43,409 nt of DNA, taken from contig CALHGQ010000149.1 of NCBI GenBank assembly GCA_938030175.1, positions 1 through 43,409 of the forward strand, read 5' to 3'. The position numbers and the translations under genes were made by a program. This stretch comes from an uncultured bacterium (GTDB lineage: Bacteria > Planctomycetota > UBA1135 > GCA-002686595). Every line of letters starts with the position of its first letter. Position 1 is the first letter of the stretch. Below, piece by piece: positions 17,667-27,334 of this stretch. A model generated the notes under the pieces. The model had not been told where the DNA came from. It did no database searches and saw nothing but the letters and a program-made list of their open reading frames with translations.

Positions 17667-19391
17667 TCACTCAAAGGTGACGCGAACCGCATCGGTGAAG
17701 TTCGACGTAGCTCCGTCACGGAACCAGTACTGCCAGTACCGAACGTCGCCGGGCATGACCATCTGGAACGAGATGGGGTGCGGGACCAGCGTCAGGTCGA
17801 CGCTGAGCGAGACCGTGCCCGTCGTGCCGGAGTTCAGGATGTTGCCCGCGTAGCGGCCGATCTGGGTGCTTGCGATGCAGAGGTTGCCCGCGCTGCCACC
17901 GGGGTTCGTGACCAAGAGCTCGTCGGGTGACGTGATCAGGATGCCGTTCGACATCAGCGGCAGGTCGGTCGCCGTGAACGTCAGGTCGTTGTCCATGACG
18001 CTGTTCGAGCCGATGGCGAACAGGCGGCCGGGCAAGCCGGACGAGTTCGGGACGGCGGGGCCACAGATGATGTCGCCCACGGTGTCCATGCCGGAGAAGG
18101 CGAAGACTCGTCCGCCGTCGAAGGCCGCGCCGTCGAAGCCGAAGGCTCCAACAAGGAGGTCGTCGAAACCGTCGCCGTTCGCGTCGCCCATGCCGATCGC
18201 GGTGTCGCCGAACTGATCGCCTGACGCGGTGCTTTCGAATCGGTGAATGATCGAGCCGTCGAGGCCGCTGAACACCGTGGCCGAGCCTGCGCTGAGGCCC
18301 ATGACCGTGTCGAGTCGTGCGCCGACGATGAAGTCGAGGGTTCCGTCACCGTTGACGTCGCCTGCGTCGGAAACGGCGCTGCCGAACTCCGAACCAGCCA
18401 CCGTGCCGGCGACCGTGAAGAGCGTGGATCCGTCGGCGCCCGAGTAGACGCGGGCGGCACCACGGTCGCCACCGCCGAAGTCGCTGCTGGACATGCCGGC
18501 GATGAAGTCGTCGAAGCCATCGCCGTTCACGTCGCCGAGCCCGGAGACCTTACCGCCCAGCGAGTCGCCCGGGGTGTCGCCGTTCAGCGCGTAAAGGGGG
18601 CTGCCGTCGAGGCCGGAGTAGATCGTCACGCTGCCGGACGAGCTGCCGTTGTTGTCGTCGCCAGGCGCGCCGACCATGAAGTCATCGAAGCCGTCGGCGT
18701 TGACGTCACCCGCTGCCCCGACCGAACGGCCAAAGAAGTCGGCGCCGTTGTCGCCTGCGATGTCGTAGAGGAGCGAGCCGTCGAATCCGGAGTAGACACG
18801 TGCGCGGCCCGTCGCCGAGCCGCTGAATGCGTCGAGGCGAGCGCCTACGATGACGTCGGCGAACCCGTCGCCGTTCACGTCGCCAGCGGCATTGACCGCT
18901 TCACCGAAGCGGCCGTTGCTGGACAGGCCATCGAAGGTGTAGAGGGTGAGGCCCGTCGCTCCGGAAACGACGATCGCCTGGCCAAAGTTGGGGCCAGCCG
19001 TGTCGTTGAAGCGTGCGCCGCCAATGATGTCGGGCGTACCGTCGCCGTCCACGTCGCCTGCGCCAGCGGCGGAAAATCCGAGGGAGTCGCCCGCGGCTGC
19101 CCCCGAAATGGTCATGAGCTTGGAGCCGTCAGCGCCGGAGAGCACAAAGACGGCGCCCGCGTCGGAACCGCCCAGGTCGTTGTTGGGTGCTCCCGCCAAC
19201 ACATCCGGAATGCCATCCGCGTCGATGTCGCCCACCTTCGAGACCACGAGGCCGAAGCGCTCGCCGCTCGACATGCCATCTGCGGTCCAGAGCAGAGACT
19301 GCGCCGCAGCGGGTGCAGCGAGTGTGAGCGACGAGAGTGCTACGAGGGCCGTAGCGGAAGATTGAATAGAGAGAACGGAACGTTGAAGCAT
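17667..19391 (-). CDS. Secreted FG-GAP (integrin-alpha-like) repeat protein
   Basis: Signal peptide MLQRSVLSIQSSATALVALSSLTLAAPAAAQ; seven GD(V/I/A)(N/D)(G/A)DG(x)xD calcium-loop repeats. ORF start at 19475 precedes the signal peptide. Confidence 0.88.
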   Translation of the reverse strand: MLQRSVLSIQSSATALVALSSLTLAAPAAAQSLLWTADGMSSGERFGLVVSKVGDIDADGIPDVLAGAPNNDLGGSDAGAVFVLSGADGSKLMTISGAAAGDSLGFSAAGAGDVDGDGTPDIIGGARFNDTAGPNFGQAIVVSGATGLTLYTFDGLSSNGRFGEAVNAAGDVNGDGFADVIVGARLDAFSGSATGRARVYSGFDGSLLYDIAGDNGADFFGRSVGAAGDVNADGFDDFMVGAPGDDNNGSSSGSVTIYSGLDGSPLYALNGDTPGDSLGGKVSGLGDVNGDGFDDFIAGMSSSDFGGGDRGAARVYSGADGSTLFTVAGTVAGSEFGSAVSDAGDVNGDGTLDFIVGARLDTVMGLSAGSATVFSGLDGSIIHRFESTASGDQFGDTAIGMGDANGDGFDDLLVGAFGFDGAAFDGGRVFAFSGMDTVGDIICGPAVPNSSGLPGRLFAIGSNSVMDNDLTFTATDLPLMSNGILITSPDELLVTNPGGSAGNLCIASTQIGRYAGNILNSGTTGTVSLSVDLTLVPHPISFQMVMPGDVRYWQYWFRDGATSNFTDAVRVTFE

Positions 19392-19495
19392 GGTGATACG
19401 CAAGGCTGTACAGGCAATCCGGAACCCCTCCCCCCACGGGAGGTGCGGTCCTGCACAAAAAAATACCCGCCCCAAGGCGAGCCGCGCGTCGAGTG

Positions 19496-21610
19496 CTACC
19501 CGTCCAGGTCTGACGATTCGTACATCCGGATCAGATCGGGATTCCTTTGGAACAGGTCCCGCGAGGCTAAGAGCAGGTCTAAGTCCCTCTCAGGGTCCAC
19601 CAGCCCCTCTTGGTTCTCGCCGGACTGTCTCAGACCGAGCAAATCCCCCATGCCGCGCTGCCTGAGATCTTCCTCAGCCAAAAGGAATCCGTCGCGGGAT
19701 TTCTCCATGAGTCGAAAGCGCTCCTCCGCCTTCTTGTCCCCCAGGAGAAAGCAGTACGAGTCCTTCTTGCCGCGCCCGATGCGACCGCGCAGCTGGTGGA
19801 GCTGCGCCAGTCCGAGGCGATGCGCGTCCTCAATCACCATGATCGTCGCGTTGGGCACGTCCACGCCCACCTCCACGACGGTGGTGGCAACGATCGTGCC
19901 GACGTCGCCACGTCGAAAACGATCCAGCCGGGTGTTCCGTTCCACGGAGGGGAGTCGTCCGTGTACAAGCTCTAGCCCCGCCTGCCGAAAGCTTGTCCGG
20001 CCGAGGAGGTTCTCGTAGCGCGACTCTGCGCTCGCTGCAGACGACGGAGCAGCCGGCGCTCCTCCCTTGCCCGCGTTCTTGCCGGCTGGCTTGGCCGCGG
20101 ACGACTCGGTCGCGGTCGACTCGGCCGCATCACCGATCCTCGGCACGACCCAGTAGATCTGCTCCCCTGCCTCCAGCCGCTCCGCCAAGAAGCGCGGCAT
20201 CCGGCGTCGATCGTCGCCGCGTGCCCAGCGCGTCGTGACCTCCCCGCGTCCTGGGGGCGCCCCGTCGAGCACGCTGACCTCAAGGTCGCCGTAGACCGTG
20301 AGCGCCAGCGTCCTTGGAATCGGCGTCGCCGTCATCAGCAGCACGTGCACGTCGCTGCCCTTCTGCGCCAGGCTTCCACGCTGGGACACGCCGAAGCGGT
20401 GCTGTTCGTCGATCACGGCGAGGTCGAGGCGCTTGAACTTGACGTCGGCAGAGAACAGCGCGTGGGTCCCGAAGACCACGTCGATCTCGCCGGCCGCGAG
20501 CCGCGCCACGATATCGCGGCGCTCGCCGGTGCGCAGCGAGCCCGTGATGAGCGCGGTGCGCAGGCCGTGCCCCTCCAACAGATCGCGCAGTCCGTACGCG
20601 TGCTGGGACGCGAGGACTTCCGTCGGCGCCATCATGGCCACCTGGCCGCCGCACTCCGCCACGACCATCGCCGCGTAGGCCGCGACGGCTGTCTTGCCCG
20701 CGCCGACGTCCCCCTGGAGCAGGCGCCGCATCGGCCGCGTCTTCCCGAGATCCTGCCGAATCTCTCCGATCACCCGGGACTGGGCGTCCGTGAGCGTGAA
20801 GGGATAGCGCCCGCGGATTTCCTTGTCCTGCGCCGCCGTGACGAGCGCCTTGCGGGCGCGCCCGCCCTTGCCTTGACGTCGAGCGAACACCGCCGCCTGA
20901 AGCGACAGAATCGGCTCGAGCGCGAACCGTCTCCGCGCGTACTCGAAGTCCGGCACCGTTTCTGGGCGATGGATCATCGGCGCCGCGACCTCCAGCGAAG
21001 GGGCGTCGCAGTGCTCAAGAAACTCCTGGGGCAGATGCTCGGCGAGCCCGTCGCCGAAGCGTTCGAGCGCCTCGTCGATCCATCCCTTGAGCGCGTCCGA
21101 ACTCACGCCGTCCCCGCCGCTGTACTCCGGGGAGAGTGTCCCGGGCTCGGGCAAAGGGGACGCCTCCGTTCCCAAACGCGGGGAGGCGATGGACGCGCCG
21201 CGCGCTTCGACCACCCCGCCGTGGGCCACGACCATGGTGCCGGAGGCCAGCTGCTCCTTCATCCAGGGCTGGTTGAAAAACACGAGGTCCATCTCGCCCG
21301 AACCGTCGCTGATCGTCGCCCGCACGATCGAGCGCTTGCCGCCAATGCGCTGAAGCACCGAACGTCGCACGCGACCTTCCACCGTGACGCGCTCGCCCTT
21401 GCGGCGACAGGCGGCCTGGATCGAGATCTTGTCCGGCCAAACGATAAGCTGCGTCGGCTGGAGCATCATGAGGTCCTGCACCGTGGTCAGCCCCATGCGC
21501 TTCAGCCGCGCCGCCCGCGCATGCCCAACCCCCTTGAGCTCCGTGATCGGCGCCGTGGGATCGAGGCTCCCGGCGGGCGCCCCATCACTCGATGCGCTGC
21601 GTCCCGTCAC
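19496..21610 (-). CDS. recG: ATP-dependent DNA helicase RecG
   Basis: LLQGDVGAGKTAVAAYAAMV, MMAPTEVLASQHAYGLR, LAVIDEQHRFGVSQR, LLMTATPIPRTLALTVYGDLEVSVLD, LRGRIGRGKKDSYCFLL. GTG at 21610 overlaps MFS stop (GTGA); track start at 21727 over-extended. Confidence 0.95.
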   Translation of the reverse strand: MTGRSASSDGAPAGSLDPTAPITELKGVGHARAARLKRMGLTTVQDLMMLQPTQLIVWPDKISIQAACRRKGERVTVEGRVRRSVLQRIGGKRSIVRATISDGSGEMDLVFFNQPWMKEQLASGTMVVAHGGVVEARGASIASPRLGTEASPLPEPGTLSPEYSGGDGVSSDALKGWIDEALERFGDGLAEHLPQEFLEHCDAPSLEVAAPMIHRPETVPDFEYARRRFALEPILSLQAAVFARRQGKGGRARKALVTAAQDKEIRGRYPFTLTDAQSRVIGEIRQDLGKTRPMRRLLQGDVGAGKTAVAAYAAMVVAECGGQVAMMAPTEVLASQHAYGLRDLLEGHGLRTALITGSLRTGERRDIVARLAAGEIDVVFGTHALFSADVKFKRLDLAVIDEQHRFGVSQRGSLAQKGSDVHVLLMTATPIPRTLALTVYGDLEVSVLDGAPPGRGEVTTRWARGDDRRRMPRFLAERLEAGEQIYWVVPRIGDAAESTATESSAAKPAGKNAGKGGAPAAPSSAASAESRYENLLGRTSFRQAGLELVHGRLPSVERNTRLDRFRRGDVGTIVATTVVEVGVDVPNATIMVIEDAHRLGLAQLHQLRGRIGRGKKDSYCFLLGDKKAEERFRLMEKSRDGFLLAEEDLRQRGMGDLLGLRQSGENQEGLVDPERDLDLLLASRDLFQRNPDLIRMYESSDLDG

Positions 21611-22875
21611 GCCGGTGCCCCTTGGGGTTCGCGCGCCCGCGCTTCGACCTGAACCCGCGCCTCGACCGACCGCAGAAGCAAGAAGGTGAGCGTGGCGGCC
21701 GCAACGTAGAAGCCCACCGTCGTACACATCAGCACCGAGTAGTCATTCCCGGTCGTATCAAGGACGCGCCCCGCCAGGAGCGGCCCGATGACCCAGCCCA
21801 CTCCCCAAAGCGTCGCGTTGACGCCCGTCTGAATCTCGCGCACGCCCGCGGGGGTCGCTTGCATCATCAGGTTCTTGAGGATCGGATGGGTCGCGTTCAT
21901 CAGGGCACCGCGCATGAGGAACGCGAACATCGCGATCGGCAGGCTCGTGGTGAAGGCCAGCATCAGGAAAAACGGCAGCGATGCAAGCTCGATCAAGACC
22001 ATGCTCTTCACGAAGCCGAAGCGCTGGAGCGCCACCGGCGTCAGGAGAAAGCCCAGGGTCATGAGGACCTGGCCCGCGGCGAACAGAAATCCCCAGCCAT
22101 CGGCGGGAACCGCAAAGCGCTCCTGGAAGTAGGTCGGCAGGAACGGAATACAGAAGCCCGCGCCCGTGGCGATCAAGAACTGGGGCGCGGCAAAACGCCC
22201 GAGGAGGCCAACGTTCTTACGCAGCACAGGAAGGATCCGTTGGCCGCCCCCCATGGAGGGCTCGGGGTCCTGGATCCGGGAGTAGAAGAGCGCCGCCAAG
22301 AGAGCGAAGCCACCCGCACCGGAGACGACGATGCTCGTGGCCTCGGCCTCGCTGCCCATGGGCACCTCGAGCTGCGCCACGGCAAACCCCGCTAGCCCCG
22401 CGCCGACGACCGCCGCCATCGTCCGGGCGGCCTCGGCCAGGGAGAACACCTCGGCGCGATCCTTGTCATCGGTGTGTCGAAAAAGAAACGGCGCGATCGC
22501 GACGTAGTGCACGGTCATCGCGAGCCCGGCCACGAAGTTCGCCGCGTACATCCAGCGCAGGTTCGGCAGGAACGGCAGACAAAAGTAGACCAGCCCCGCC
22601 ACAAGGGCCGAGGTCATGAAGACGCCGCGGGCGGGCCGCCTCGCGAGGACGAAGGCGGCGGGGAGGGCCACGGCGACCTTGCCCCAGGAATCGAGGGACT
22701 GGAACGTCCCGATCTCCGTCTTCGTGGTGCCGAGGAGATTCAGCCAGCGGGCCAAGAAGGTCATGGTGACCGCCGAGGCCGCCCCCATACACGCCGACCC
22801 GTAGAGATAAGCCCGTGCGGGTGAGCGCATCGCCCGGAGTGTCTCGGGGGCGGAAAGTAGGGCCTTCAGAAGCAT
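21607..22875 (-). CDS. Major facilitator superfamily transporter
   Basis: About 12 hydrophobic helices (MGAASAVTMTFLARWLNLLGTTKTEIGTFQSLDSWGKVAVALPAAFVLARRP...). Start MLLKALLSAPETL at 22875 leaves an intergenic gap with the divergent sigma gene. Confidence 0.85.
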   Translation of the reverse strand: MLLKALLSAPETLRAMRSPARAYLYGSACMGAASAVTMTFLARWLNLLGTTKTEIGTFQSLDSWGKVAVALPAAFVLARRPARGVFMTSALVAGLVYFCLPFLPNLRWMYAANFVAGLAMTVHYVAIAPFLFRHTDDKDRAEVFSLAEAARTMAAVVGAGLAGFAVAQLEVPMGSEAEATSIVVSGAGGFALLAALFYSRIQDPEPSMGGGQRILPVLRKNVGLLGRFAAPQFLIATGAGFCIPFLPTYFQERFAVPADGWGFLFAAGQVLMTLGFLLTPVALQRFGFVKSMVLIELASLPFFLMLAFTTSLPIAMFAFLMRGALMNATHPILKNLMMQATPAGVREIQTGVNATLWGVGWVIGPLLAGRVLDTTGNDYSVLMCTTVGFYVAAATLTFLLLRSVEARVQVEARAREPQGAPA

Positions 22876-23006
22876 CGGGGACAGCGTTGTAGCGGCCAGA
22901 TCGGGACCGGCCGAGGAGTTCCGTAGTTTCTCGTGTGACAGATCTCGCGGGCCGGGTTCCCTTGCATATCTACGGAGATCGCTCCGCCCCCACCGCACCG
23001 CCTCTC

Positions 23007-25751
23007 ATGTCCGGACACGCAGAACTCGACGCCGACCTGATCCTCCAGCACTCGGGCTTCATCCGAAGCCTCGCTCGGGGGCTCTTGCGGGATGAATCCC
23101 TCGTGGACGACGTCGTTCAGGAGACCCTGATCAAGGCCCTGGAGAAAGGGCCACGCAATAAGGGCGCTCTGCCCGCTTGGCTTCGGACGGTCACCCGCAA
23201 CATCGCGTACAAGACGTACCGAGGGACCGCGCGGCGCCGTGCCCGCGAGGAGGAGGCCGCCCAGCCCGAGGGCTTGGCCGCGACGGTGGACATCGTCGCC
23301 CGAGGGGAAGCCCTAGAGAACCTGACCTCCTCCGTGATGGATCTCCCTGAGTCCGCCAGGGAAGTGGTCTTCCTCCGGTACTACGAGGGGCTCTCCCACG
23401 CGGAGATCGGCGCCCAGCTCGGCCTCGCCTCCGGCGCGGTCCGCATGCGGCTCCACCGTGCCCAGAAGCTCTTGCAGGACCGCCTTGACCGCAAGTCCGA
23501 CGGGGATCGCGCGGCATGGATGTCGGGTCTCGCGGGGCTCGCGGGCGTTGGGTTGAAAGACATCGGCGGCGGACTGTCCCCGACGAGTGGCGTGGCCCCC
23601 GCTGGGTCCGCTGTGATGGCCGTGGCCGCGACGACCATGCTGTGCCTCGGCGTCGGCACGATCTTCTGGCTCGGCACTCGACCCAGCGACGTCGTCGCGG
23701 GCGCGGGGCTCGTGGAGCGCTCCGTCGTCAGCGCGGACCAGCCGGCCGAGGAACTGGCACTCCTAGAGCTAGGCGTCGGGGCCGACGGGGATCGCAAGGA
23801 CGCTGGGGCGGACGTCGTGCCCGCCTCGCTGATCGGCAAGGCTCCGGAAAGAGCGGAGGCAGCGGGCGAGACCAAGGTGGTCTTCCCGGAGGGCACGCTG
23901 CAGGGAACGGTGATCGACGAGCTCGGCGCCCCCGTGCCCGACGCCCGCGTCTTTGCCGCGTGGGGCCGTCACGCCATGGAGCTCCAGGTCAAGACCAACA
24001 AGGACGGTCGCTTCGGGATCGATGTCCCCCAGTCCGTCATGGACGAAGCGCTCAGCAAGACCTACTCGGTCTTGATGGCCGCGACCTCCGACCATTCCGC
24101 CCCGACGAGGGTTCACGCCTGGCCGATGGAGGGTGTAGACCACTCCTACGGCGGAGACCACGTGCTGCTTCAAATGCGGGGCCCAGGTGGCGCCATTGTG
24201 GGCACCGTGCGCGGGGCGGACGGGCGCCCCATCGTCGGCGCAGAGATCAGCCTTGGGGACCGCAGTCGTCTCGGCGTAGGCTTCCTCGGACAGCAGACCG
24301 CGATCAGCGAGAACCGGCTAGCGCCACTACTCGCCATTCAGGTGGACCGCGTCGGGACGCCGCTCTTCCAGGGGCACCGAAGCATGCGCGGGACCCTTGG
24401 GCCCCAGGTGCTGGAGGCCGACGGCACGCGCGCTCGACTTCTGCCCGCGACCAAGCGGACCTCGAAGGCCGACGGCACGTTCCAGTTCCGCGGGCTTGAG
24501 CTCGGGCAGCAGCGCGTACGCATCTCCGCCCCCGGCTATGCGTCGTACGCGGGCACCGTCATCGTCCGCGAGGGCGCCCCGAATCAGGTGGCGTTCACCC
24601 TCGAGAGTGGTGCGACGCTGCGCGGCACCCTGACGCGTGAAGACGGGCTGGCTCCCAAGAAGGGCCTCGTGCACGTCTTTCACCAGAACCCCTACTCCGT
24701 TCAGACCGCGAGGATGAGGCCGGACGGCAGCTTCCTCCTCAAGGACCTGCGCCCGGGCCCGGTGCGCGTGGTGGCCGAAGAGCGACTGCCCCGCGAAAAG
24801 AGCGCCCCGAGGATCACCTCGGCGAGCGTGAGCCTTGGGCCTGGGGAGAGCCGCGCGATCACCCTCGAGATGCACGCGCCGGCGATGGCGAACGTGCGGG
24901 TGATGAAGCGCTCTCAAGGAGCCCTGGTGCCGGTCACCGACCTCGCGTTGGAGCTGCGCTCCGTCGCGAACCCCACGGACTGCGTGGCCACTTACCCGCT
25001 CGACGAAGAAGGACGCGCCACGGTCAAACTGGAAACCGTGCGCCCGGTGGAGTGGGTCGTCGCCAACGAAGTGATGGTGGACAAAGGGGCCAACGGTACG
25101 AAGCTCTCCAGCGGCACGACGAAGCACTCCACCCCCATCCGCCGCATGCGTCCCCCGACGCGCGAAGAGGCTACCGAGGAGTTCCTGATCACCTTCGAGG
25201 AACGCGAGCTTTTGGCCGGCACCGTGCTGCTGACGCCCAGCAAGAACGGAGCGGCCAACTTCGACTACCGCGACGGCTTTGCGCTCTTCCAGCCCGGTGA
25301 GCCCTTCACCTATGTGGGTTGGTCCAGCGGGAAGCCTGGCCAGCTGCAGTTCAACGGCGTCACGGCCGGGGACTACCACATCATGTACCCCCACCACGGC
25401 CTTGGCTGGATCTCCCCTTACTCGGTGCACGTGGGAGTGGGCGCTTCGAACGAATCGCAGGACCTCGGATCCATCGAGCTACCGAGGCTCGGGTCGATCG
25501 AGCTCGTTTTGCCGGATGATGGCGCCACGGGCGGCAGGTCCACCCGGTGGACCGACATGGATATCCAACAGGTGCTTCCCGTCAAGAACGGGGAGACGGA
25601 GATCGCCATGTTCCGCGGCCGGGCCGAGGTGCCGAGCACGATCCGGGTTTCCCCCGGCCAGTACGTCCTGCGCGATCCGTCCCGCCCCGAGGCCCCCGCG
25701 CTCTACGTCAACGTGAGGCCGGGCGAAAGCGCCGAGCTGGTCTGGCGCTAA
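23007..25751 (+). CDS. ECF-type RNA polymerase sigma factor fused to a TM helix and carboxypeptidase regulatory-like domains
   Basis: LILQHSGFIRSLARGLLRDESLVDDVVQETLIKAL (sigma region 2), MDLPESAREVVFLRYYEGLSHAEIGAQLGLASGAVRMRLHRAQKLLQDRL (region 4), TM AVMAVAATTMLCLGVGTIFWLG, then TLQGTVIDELGAPVPDARVFA and GAIVGTVRGADGRPIVGAEISLG. Start may be ATG 23007 or GTG 22935. Confidence 0.88.
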   Translation: MSGHAELDADLILQHSGFIRSLARGLLRDESLVDDVVQETLIKALEKGPRNKGALPAWLRTVTRNIAYKTYRGTARRRAREEEAAQPEGLAATVDIVARGEALENLTSSVMDLPESAREVVFLRYYEGLSHAEIGAQLGLASGAVRMRLHRAQKLLQDRLDRKSDGDRAAWMSGLAGLAGVGLKDIGGGLSPTSGVAPAGSAVMAVAATTMLCLGVGTIFWLGTRPSDVVAGAGLVERSVVSADQPAEELALLELGVGADGDRKDAGADVVPASLIGKAPERAEAAGETKVVFPEGTLQGTVIDELGAPVPDARVFAAWGRHAMELQVKTNKDGRFGIDVPQSVMDEALSKTYSVLMAATSDHSAPTRVHAWPMEGVDHSYGGDHVLLQMRGPGGAIVGTVRGADGRPIVGAEISLGDRSRLGVGFLGQQTAISENRLAPLLAIQVDRVGTPLFQGHRSMRGTLGPQVLEADGTRARLLPATKRTSKADGTFQFRGLELGQQRVRISAPGYASYAGTVIVREGAPNQVAFTLESGATLRGTLTREDGLAPKKGLVHVFHQNPYSVQTARMRPDGSFLLKDLRPGPVRVVAEERLPREKSAPRITSASVSLGPGESRAITLEMHAPAMANVRVMKRSQGALVPVTDLALELRSVANPTDCVATYPLDEEGRATVKLETVRPVEWVVANEVMVDKGANGTKLSSGTTKHSTPIRRMRPPTREEATEEFLITFEERELLAGTVLLTPSKNGAANFDYRDGFALFQPGEPFTYVGWSSGKPGQLQFNGVTAGDYHIMYPHHGLGWISPYSVHVGVGASNESQDLGSIELPRLGSIELVLPDDGATGGRSTRWTDMDIQQVLPVKNGETEIAMFRGRAEVPSTIRVSPGQYVLRDPSRPEAPALYVNVRPGESAELVWR

Positions 25752-25822
25752 TTACGATGGGCTGGCAGTCGACCAGCGCCGTATGATCTCGGGCGAGCGC
25801 CCCTCCGAGGGCGTACAAGCCC

Positions 25823-27334
25823 ATGAGCGCATCCGACACGCCCCCCGACCCCGCCGTTCCGGCGTCGCCCGAGCCGTCCAGTGCGCCCCCAGGCGGGCCC
25901 TTCGATGGATACCCGGAGACGCCCCAAGGCGCGCCTCTCCCTCCTTCCCCCACGGGCGCCGAAACCGCGGAGCGCTCGAAGCCCAGAGCACTCATTACCT
26001 GGATCCTTCTCTTGCTGATCCTCGCGGGATCGACCGGCCTCAAGCTCTCGCTTGTGGACGACGTCAAGGACCAGAAGCGGATCGCGGATCAGACGCAGTA
26101 CTTGGTCGGCGCAAGGAGCGTCTTCCGCACGGGGATTACGACCTACACCAACGAGCACTGGGACGAAGCCCACTCGTCGCCTGGCTATCCCTACGCGCTC
26201 GGCTACGTCCGGCACGTGACGCCGTTCAAGCAGTTTAAGGGCCGGGTGATCGCCATCCAGGCGGTGATCAGCTCCCTGACCGCGCTCTTGACGTTTCTGA
26301 TAGCGAGTCGGTGCTTTGGATCCGTCAACGCGCTCCTCTCCGCGGCGCTCGTGGCGTTCCTGCCTTCGTTCATCTCGTACTCGCAGCTCTTCCTCACGGA
26401 GACGCTCTACACGTTCTTATTCGTGGCCGTCACCGCGATTCTTGTGACGGCAAAGGATACGGTGACCCGAAAGCGAGCCTTCGCGGCAGGGCTCATCGGC
26501 GGCCTCACCGCGCTGACGAAGAGCCAGTTCGTTGTGCTCAGCCCGCTGGTGATTCTGTGGCTCCTCTTCCAAGGGGCGGCGAACAGAAAGACCGCCGTCC
26601 TCACCGCGTGCGCGTATGCGTTCGGGCTCTTCGTCGTCGTGGCCCCGTGGAGCATCCGCAACACGTTGCGCTACGACCACTTCTTGATGATCGACTCGAA
26701 TCCGGGCAACGTCCTCTACAAGAACTGGAACGCCTACCCGCCGGAGAACCACGACGTGGGCTTCTTTGGCCAGTGGGAGGAGAACAAGCTCAACTACGAC
26801 GGCGAGATCCCCGCTCGGCCGCGGAGTACCGAGGAGAACATCGCCGCCAAGAACAGCGCCGAGGTGAAGGCGGCGATCGCCTTCACACTCGCGCATCCCG
26901 TGCACTTCCTCGGCCAGTGCTGGACGCGCACCCTGGCGCTCTTCAACCCCACCTCGTTCCTCATACGCAGGATCCGAGAGGGCAAGTCCATGAAGATGTC
27001 CAAGGCCTGGGAAAACGGCATCGTCTGGGTCACGATCCTTTCTCTGGGCGCGATCCTGGTCTTCAGCGTGATAGGGATGACAACGGTGCGGCCCAACGTG
27101 CGGAGCCTCTTGCCGCTGCTGCTCATGATTGGGTGCACGGTGCTGTGCGTCACGATCCTGTCGACATCGCGCTACCGTTTCCCGATGCTGCCCTTCCTGA
27201 TCATGTTCGCGATCGATGGCGTGCGGCGAGTGCCCTCGCTGGTGAGGAAGCCCTCCCCCGGCCTGATCCTCACGATACCGATCCTTCTCACGGCGTTCCT
27301 CGCCTTCTACCGCTATGTACCCCTCAGCCTCTAG
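25823..27334 (+). CDS. Membrane glycosyltransferase (PMT/ArnT-like, GT39/GT83-type)
   Basis: Multiple TM helices; SPGYPYALGYVRHVTPFKQFKGRVIAIQAVISSLTALLTFLIASRCFG, LFLTETLYTFLFVAVTAIL, GLTALTKSQFVVLSPLVILWLL. Confidence 0.75.
   Translation: MSASDTPPDPAVPASPEPSSAPPGGPFDGYPETPQGAPLPPSPTGAETAERSKPRALITWILLLLILAGSTGLKLSLVDDVKDQKRIADQTQYLVGARSVFRTGITTYTNEHWDEAHSSPGYPYALGYVRHVTPFKQFKGRVIAIQAVISSLTALLTFLIASRCFGSVNALLSAALVAFLPSFISYSQLFLTETLYTFLFVAVTAILVTAKDTVTRKRAFAAGLIGGLTALTKSQFVVLSPLVILWLLFQGAANRKTAVLTACAYAFGLFVVVAPWSIRNTLRYDHFLMIDSNPGNVLYKNWNAYPPENHDVGFFGQWEENKLNYDGEIPARPRSTEENIAAKNSAEVKAAIAFTLAHPVHFLGQCWTRTLALFNPTSFLIRRIREGKSMKMSKAWENGIVWVTILSLGAILVFSVIGMTTVRPNVRSLLPLLLMIGCTVLCVTILSTSRYRFPMLPFLIMFAIDGVRRVPSLVRKPSPGLILTIPILLTAFLAFYRYVPLSL

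Noticed and set aside
18243-20018. 591-aa plus-strand ORF antisense to the FG-GAP and recG genes
   Set aside because: Shadow ORF spanning two well-supported opposite-strand genes and their intergenic gap; composition is not protein-like.
20345-21652. 435-aa plus-strand ORF antisense to recG
   Set aside because: Shadow ORF; recG helicase motifs on the opposite strand explain the open frame.
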